The notes under the pieces were generated by a model that worked only from the letters and a program-made list of their open reading frames with translations, was not told the origin of the DNA and did not search any database. From NCBI GenBank assembly GCA_007128515.1, contig SKXI01000196.1:1-8541 (forward strand): 8,541 nt of DNA, in the 5' to 3' direction. Made by a program: the position numbers and the translations under genes. Below are positions 5,995-8,541 of this stretch, in pieces. This DNA comes from Halococcaceae archaeon. GTDB lineage: Archaea; Halobacteriota; Halobacteria; Halobacteriales; Halalkalicoccaceae. The stretch's first letter is position 1. The number at the start of each line of letters is the position of its first letter.

Positions 5995-8214
5995 TCACCC
6001 GGCGTCGGTACCGGGATCGAGGGGGTCGGGTCCGGCGAACCGGGTCTCCCTGCCGTCGCGACCCTCCCCGACCTCCTCGATCGCCGCGTCGAACCCCTCG
6101 GCCGTGAGGACGATCCCCTCGGTGCCCGATCCCCCGCCGTCGACGAACTCCCGGACCGCGTTCGCGGCCGCCTCGCGACAGACCGCCTCGATGTCGGCGC
6201 CGACGTAGCCCTCCGTCCGGGCGGCGAGGGCGTCGAGGTCGACGTCGTCGGCGAGCGGGCGGTCGCGGGTGTGGACCGCGAAGATCGCCCGACGCGCCTC
6301 CTCGTCCGGGACGCCGACGTGGACGTGTCTGTCGAACCGCCCGGGGCGCAAGAGCGCGTCGTCGAGCAGGTCCGGGCGGTTGGTCGTCGCGATCACGACG
6401 ACGTCCTCTAACTCCTCCAGGCCGTCGAGTTCGGTGAGGAGCTGCGAGACCACCCGTTCGCTCACGCCCGAGTCCGCGCTCGCGCCACCACGTTCGGCCG
6501 CGAGCGCGTCGATCTCGTCGAAGAACAGCACCGTCGGGGCGTTCGCCCGGGCCTTCTCGAACACCTCCCGCACCCCTTTCTCGGACTCGCCGACGTACTT
6601 GTTCAGCAGTTCGGGGCCCTTGATCGAGATGAAGTTGCTCGCCGCCTCGTTCGCGACGACCTTCGCCAGCAGGGTCTTGCCCGTCCCCGGGGGCCCGTAC
6701 AGGAGAACGCCCGTCGCGGGTCGCAGGTCGACGCGCTCGAACGCCTCGGGGTACTCGAGCGGCCACTGGACGGTCTCGCGCAGCCGCTTCGTCGTCCCCT
6801 CGAGCCCGCCGACGTCCGCCCAGGTGGCGTCCGGCACCTCGACGAACACCTCCCGCAGCGCCGACGGGTCGATCGCCCGCAGGGCGGCGTCGAGGTCGGT
6901 CGCAGCCACGGAGAGCGACTCGAGCGTCTCCGCGTCGACCGACCCCTCCTCGTCCGGGCCGAGACCGTGGCGGCGGATCGACCGGATCGCCGCCTCCCGC
7001 ACGAGACGTTCGAGGTCGGCGCCGACGAACCCGTGGGTCCGCTCGGCGATCGCCTCGAGGTCGACGTCGTCCGCGAGGGGGACCCCCCGGGTGTGTATCT
7101 CGAGGATCTCGCGACGGCCGTCGCGGTCGGGGACGGGAACCTCGACCTCGTGGTCGAACCGGCCCGCACGTCGCAGCGCGGGATCGAGTTCGTCGGGGCG
7201 GGTCGTCGTCCCGACGACGGCGACCCGGGCGTCCGGATCGGCGTCGTCGAGCGCGGAGACGAGCCGCGTCGTGCAGTCGTAGCCGCGTTCGCCGGCCTGG
7301 TCGTCGGAGAGGGCGCCAAGATCGTCGAGCAGGAGGATCGAGGGTGCCGCCTCCTCGGCCTCGGCGAGCGCCGCGTCGAGCTCCTCGCGGCCGTTCGCCC
7401 CGCCGGAGACGAGTTCGGAGGCGCGAAGCGACACGAGCGGGAGCCCCGATTCGGCGGCGAGCGCCCGGACGAGCAGTGTCTTGCCCGTGCCCGGCGGCCC
7501 GTAGAGCACCACCCCGGCCGGCGGCTCGACCGCGAGCGCGCCGAAGAGCTCCGGGCTCGACAGCGGGAGTTCGACGAGTTCGCGCACCCGCCCGACGGCG
7601 GCGTCGAGCCCGCCGACCTCGTCGTATCCGGTGGTCGCTCCGGCGGCGGGTGCGGACGCCCGTCCCTCCAGCGAGGACCGCGAGACGCTGATCGCCGTCC
7701 ACTCGCGGACCACCACCGGTCCTTCCGGGTTCGTCTCCTCGACGTGGACCGGGATGGCGTGGCTCGCGTCGGCCGTGTGGCCGCCGGCGGCCTCCCCCCC
7801 GTCGCCGACGGTGACCGTCTGTCCGGCGACGAGCACCCGGTCGACGAGCGCCTCGCGCAGGTCGAGGGCCATCGCGTCCGGGCCGATCGGCGGGATCGCG
7901 ACGGTGAGCCGGTCGGCCGATCGGGGAGAGACCCCGGTGAGACGGACGGGGTCGTCCACCTCCACCGCGAGCGAGCGTCGGAGGGGGCGGCCGAGACGGA
8001 CCGTCTCCGGCCCCGTCGTCTCGCTCGCGCCGGTCCGTGCCCTGGCGAGGGCGACCCGGTCGCCGCTCTCGACGCTGACCGGCTCCCCGTCGGCGATCCC
8101 GAGCGCCTCCATCGTACCGGGAGCGAGGACGGCGACGTCGGCGTCGGTCGTGTCGGATCGAAGGGCGGGCTTGACGGTCACCTCGATCGGGCTCTCGGCC
8201 TCGGTCCGGTCCAT
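5995..8214 (-). CDS. CDC48/VAT-family AAA ATPase with altered first ATPase domain
   Basis: This 739-residue protein has the full CDC48 layout. An N-terminal substrate/adaptor domain (about 8-185) starts with a double-psi barrel pattern (EVTVKPAL, MEALGIADGEPVSV). D1 spans about 195-420 and D2 about 460-690. D2 looks fully active: Walker A GPPGTGKT (507-514), pore loop KYVG (539-542), Walker B FFDE (564-567), sensor N612 and arginine fingers R623 and R626. D1 keeps Walker A (239-246) and the arginines R349 and R352, but its Walker B is LLLDD (294-298, Asp for the catalytic Glu), its sensor-1 Asn is T338 and its pore loop is SGGANG (270-275). The family unfolds or extracts proteins as a hexamer. 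D1 here probably binds ATP but hydrolyses it poorly. ATG 8214 fits the usual family N-terminus. The gene is likely a divergent paralogue of the main cellular CDC48. Confidence 0.93.
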   Translation of the reverse strand: MDRTEAESPIEVTVKPALRSDTTDADVAVLAPGTMEALGIADGEPVSVESGDRVALARARTGASETTGPETVRLGRPLRRSLAVEVDDPVRLTGVSPRSADRLTVAIPPIGPDAMALDLREALVDRVLVAGQTVTVGDGGEAAGGHTADASHAIPVHVEETNPEGPVVVREWTAISVSRSSLEGRASAPAAGATTGYDEVGGLDAAVGRVRELVELPLSSPELFGALAVEPPAGVVLYGPPGTGKTLLVRALAAESGLPLVSLRASELVSGGANGREELDAALAEAEEAAPSILLLDDLGALSDDQAGERGYDCTTRLVSALDDADPDARVAVVGTTTRPDELDPALRRAGRFDHEVEVPVPDRDGRREILEIHTRGVPLADDVDLEAIAERTHGFVGADLERLVREAAIRSIRRHGLGPDEEGSVDAETLESLSVAATDLDAALRAIDPSALREVFVEVPDATWADVGGLEGTTKRLRETVQWPLEYPEAFERVDLRPATGVLLYGPPGTGKTLLAKVVANEAASNFISIKGPELLNKYVGESEKGVREVFEKARANAPTVLFFDEIDALAAERGGASADSGVSERVVSQLLTELDGLEELEDVVVIATTNRPDLLDDALLRPGRFDRHVHVGVPDEEARRAIFAVHTRDRPLADDVDLDALAARTEGYVGADIEAVCREAAANAVREFVDGGGSGTEGIVLTAEGFDAAIEEVGEGRDGRETRFAGPDPLDPGTDAG

Positions 8215-8332
8215 GGTGTCCTGGTGGGGGCTCTTTCGAGCCGCGACCCGTAAACCAACCGAATGTGGCGCGAACTGATATGAAAATTTCTCGCGAGCGG
8301 TCGGTTCTATCGGTACTGATAACGTCTACTAG
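8215..8332 (-). promoter_or_regulatory. AT-richer spacer with candidate promoter for the CDC48-family gene
   Basis: This is the only clearly AT-richer stretch in the window. Two candidate TATA-like elements can be seen on the minus strand: AAATTTTCATAT (8279-8290) and GGTTTACGGG (8248-8257). The second would give a transcript starting about 10-15 bases before ATG 8214; the first would give a leader of about 40 bases. Small symmetric sites are also present: CTCGCGAG (8290-8297), a near-palindrome ATCGGTACTGAT (8309-8320) and AGCTAGCT (8331-8338). The word ACTGATA occurs twice (8274-8280 and 8315-8321). Any of these could be an operator, but none matches a site I recognise. Confidence 0.4.
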
Positions 8333-8541
8333 CTAGCTCTCGCAGCGTCGATACGCTTCACGGTAGCGTCTTACAAACCCACGATCACGGACCGGGAGCG
8401 GGCTCGGCTGGCGTCCGCGTTCGACGTCGGCGGCGTTGCCAGCCTGTGCGGTCGCCAACCGCTGGCCGGTCGACGGGTCGACGACGTCGAGTCGCTGGCC
8501 CGAGTCGCTCTCGACCCACTCCCCCCCGATGTAGAGTTCGA
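8333..8541 (-). pseudogene. Remnant of an aldehyde dehydrogenase gene (N-terminal part, frame lost)
   Basis: Reading the minus strand inward from the right edge (first codon 8539-8537) gives ELYIGGEWVESDSGQRLDVV, followed by DPSTGQRLATAQAGNAADVE. This is the hallmark N-terminus of NAD(P)-dependent aldehyde dehydrogenases (ALDH superfamily). After ADVER, near 8413, the frame no longer looks like the family and runs through a basic, proline-rich tail to TAG at 8333-8335. A different frame just after that point reads DASRARSRSV, resembling the expected alpha helix, which suggests a small deletion and frameshift before the rest of the gene was lost. About 450 residues, including the catalytic Cys and Glu, are missing. 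The start codon lies just outside the window. The remnant points toward the CDC48-family gene. Confidence 0.6.

Noticed and set aside
5933..7702. 589-residue frame on the minus strand in a different phase from the CDC48-family gene
   Set aside because: The product is overwhelmingly Arg, Gly and Ala, without motifs, while the competing phase encodes a complete two-domain AAA ATPase.
6967..8253. 428-residue plus-strand frame opposite the ATPase N-terminal half
   Set aside because: It is antisense to conserved CDC48 domains and lacks any domain pattern.
8215..8541. tRNA, small RNA gene or attachment site in the right-end spacer
   Set aside because: I saw no cloverleaf pattern, TPsiC-arm consensus or integrase-associated repeat; the right part is explained by the aldehyde dehydrogenase remnant.

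Overview
The window looks like chromosomal DNA from a halophilic archaeon (class Halobacteria). GC content is very high, the proteins are rich in Asp and Glu, one gene has a Tat-type lipoprotein signal, and there is a CDC48-family AAA ATPase of archaeal architecture. Nearly the whole window is coding, and most gene junctions are ATGA or GTGA overlaps, as in tightly packed archaeal operons. Species and exact transport substrate cannot be read from the sequence.

Left half, plus strand (1-3128): an operon entering from the left edge. It holds the C-terminal end of a probable substrate-binding protein, then a complete NMT1/THI5-like binding protein with no export signal (284-1249), then a Tat/lipobox binding protein of the same family (1246-2301), then a six-helix ABC permease (2298-3128).

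Right half, minus strand (3144-8214), read from right to left: a two-domain CDC48-family ATPase (5995-8214), a protein joining an N-terminal winged-helix-like region to a C-terminal NMT1/THI5-like binding domain (4669-5928), an ABC ATPase (3920-4672) and a second ABC permease (3144-3923). The last three are coupled by ATGA overlaps. The two permease genes meet tail to tail at about 3136, where a 35-bp tandem duplication separates their stop codons.

Right edge (8215-8541): an AT-richer spacer with candidate promoter elements for the CDC48-family gene, then on the minus strand the N-terminal stretch of an aldehyde dehydrogenase that loses its reading frame after about 43 codons. It appears to be a gene remnant.

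Working model (inference): this is an uptake locus for a small ligand of the thiamine-pyrimidine/riboflavin/NitT-TauT type. Two permeases and one visible ATPase would form the membrane part, and the lipoprotein would capture ligand outside. The helix-turn-helix/binding-domain fusion would read the same ligand inside the cell and regulate the cluster. The fusion regulator is the most unusual element. The CDC48 paralogue with an altered D1 domain and the duplicated convergent gene ends are the next most interesting.
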